DNA of 15,188 nt from an uncultured Chitinophagaceae bacterium (lineage in GTDB: Bacteria > Bacteroidota > Bacteroidia > Chitinophagales > Chitinophagaceae), in assembly GCA_937996595.1 (NCBI GenBank), contig CALKVC010000043.1, positions 1 through 15,188 of the forward strand, read 5' to 3'. Below are positions 14,116 to 15,188 of this stretch, in pieces. Every line of letters starts with the position of its first letter. Position 1 is the stretch's first letter. The translations under genes and the position numbers were made by a program. Under the pieces are notes generated by a model. That model was not told the origin of the DNA. It did no database searches and was given only the letters and a program-made list of their open reading frames with translations.

Positions 14116-15188
14116 TTGCCCGGACACGGAATTAATAAAAATCCTTACAGCGTTTTCAAGATTCCCGAATTCACCCATTTCATCATCGGGCGTTGCCTGT
14201 ACATTATGGGTATTCGCATGACCGGTACCGTTATTGGCTGGTGGATGTACCTGCTTACCAACAGTAAACTGGCGCTTGGCCTGGTTGGATTATCTGAAGT
14301 GATACCGGCCCTTTCACTGGCACTCTATGCAGGCCATCACATTGACTTAAATGAAAAAAGGAAATTATTGCTGAGATGTATACTGTCATATACCGGCTGT
14401 ATTTTCCTGCTCATCTTCTTATCTACCAACTACAGCCATAACACGTTAAATCAATGGACCATCGCCGCACTGATCTGCACCGTGATCGGGCTTACCGGTG
14501 CTATCAGGGCATTTTCGGGCCCAACCTTCTCTGCACTCATTTCCCAGATTGTACCCAAAGAAGACCTTCCCTCAGCCGCATCCATCAGTTCGGCCACCTG
14601 GCTGATTGCATCCATATTCGGGCACGCCAGCGCCGGTTTCCTGATAGCTTTTATAGGTATCAATTACAGCTTTTTTGTTGTGCTGCTGCTGGTTGCCGGC
14701 GGATATTTTTTCCTGAGCAAACTTTCTGTAAAACCCGTTTTTGTAACGGTAAAATCAAAAACATGGCAGAGTGTAAAGGAAGGGCTTTCCTATGTATTCA
14801 AAACAAAAGAGATCCTAGGCGCTTTATCACTCGATTTGTTTGCCGTGCTGTTCGGAGGTGCTGTTGCCCTGGTTCCGGTTTTTGCAAAAGACATTCTGAA
14901 TATTGGCCCCATCGGATTTGGCTGGCTGAATGCCGCTACCGATATCGGTTCTATCATTACGGTAACATTCCTTACCATCAGGCCATTGAGGCGCCACCAG
15001 GGCAGAATCCTATTTTATGCGGTTGCCGGTTTTGGCATCTGCATCATCCTGTTTGCCATTTCAAAAGCATTCTGGTTATCTTTTGCAGCCCTGCTCATCA
15101 GCGGATGCATGGATGGGGTAAGCGTAATCGTTAGAAGCACCATCCTGCAATTGAAAACGCCGGATGAATTAAGGGGCAGGGTGATGTC
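14116..15188 (+). CDS. MFS transporter, EntS-like exporter family, partial at window edge
   Basis: Multi-spanning inner membrane protein with no stop before the window edge; 357 codons are visible. The beginning NPYSVFKIPEFTHFIIGRCL matches the usual N-terminus of EntS-like exporters, followed by GWWMYLLTNSKLALGLVGLS, EVIPALSLALYAGHHIDLNE with the A-like loop KRKLLL, SGPTFSALISQIVPKEDLPS, and GGAVALVPVFAKDIL. The part near the edge, LKTPDELRGRVM, is the conserved DELRGRVMS loop. No ATG lies in frame before the family N-terminus: the first one (14198) falls inside the first membrane segment. I therefore choose TTG at 14116, which is low-certainty. Substrate unknown; relatives export siderophores or drugs. 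Confidence 0.87.
   Translation, partial: MPGHGINKNPYSVFKIPEFTHFIIGRCLYIMGIRMTGTVIGWWMYLLTNSKLALGLVGLSEVIPALSLALYAGHHIDLNEKRKLLLRCILSYTGCIFLLIFLSTNYSHNTLNQWTIAALICTVIGLTGAIRAFSGPTFSALISQIVPKEDLPSAASISSATWLIASIFGHASAGFLIAFIGINYSFFVVLLLVAGGYFFLSKLSVKPVFVTVKSKTWQSVKEGLSYVFKTKEILGALSLDLFAVLFGGAVALVPVFAKDILNIGPIGFGWLNAATDIGSIITVTFLTIRPLRRHQGRILFYAVAGFGICIILFAISKAFWLSFAALLISGCMDGVSVIVRSTILQLKTPDELRGRVM

Noticed and set aside
14454..15134. 226-codon plus-strand frame overlapping the MFS gene
   Set aside because: Its product is rich in Arg, Cys and His and shows no fold. The MFS frame over the same bases is clearly coding.

Overview
The window reads as one stretch of a Bacteroidota genome, most likely Chitinophagaceae-like (an inference). 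It carries a type III glutamine synthetase, a ClpB with the GTTGVGKT second P-loop I associate with this phylum, a folK-deoxynucleoside kinase pair, several TAnnTTTG promoter boxes and weak Shine-Dalgarno sites. About 550 bases at the left end do not fit this genome.

Layout. 1-552: a patchwork of an AT-rich minus-strand segment with two coupled reading frames, a minus-strand fragment of a DnaE-like polymerase gene, and a plus-strand fragment of a class II lysyl-tRNA synthetase-like gene. The last junction falls directly against the glnN start codon. 553-2789: glnN and its terminator. 2850-3809: a secreted transglutaminase-fold protein that appears to lack the catalytic cysteine. 3806-7804, minus strand: a YdeI/DUF1905 protein, a DsbA-fold protein with SxxC in place of CxxC and a Lys/Ala tail, and clpB. 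7805-8123: a divergent intergenic region with a small inverted repeat. 8124-10260: queG and anmK, overlapping by 8 bp. 10263-11915, minus strand: an ABC-2 membrane protein followed by a membrane-anchored SRPBCC protein. 11916-14062: an operator-promoter region, then a Xre/RES toxin-antitoxin module whose last gene overlaps folK, then a deoxynucleoside kinase. 14088-15188: the start of an EntS-like MFS exporter, cut by the window edge.

How the genes fit together. Most of the window is housekeeping: nitrogen assimilation (glnN), disaggregation (clpB), tRNA queuosine (queG), peptidoglycan recycling (anmK), folate synthesis (folK) and nucleotide salvage (dNK). The most interesting arrangement is the RES-Xre module. 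Its operator is a perfect 12-bp inverted repeat flanking a candidate -7 box, antitoxin and toxin overlap by ATGA, and the toxin's last codons contain the folK start. Autoregulation of the module could therefore set expression of folK. I found no RNA genes, CRISPR arrays, insertion sequences or complete mobile elements.
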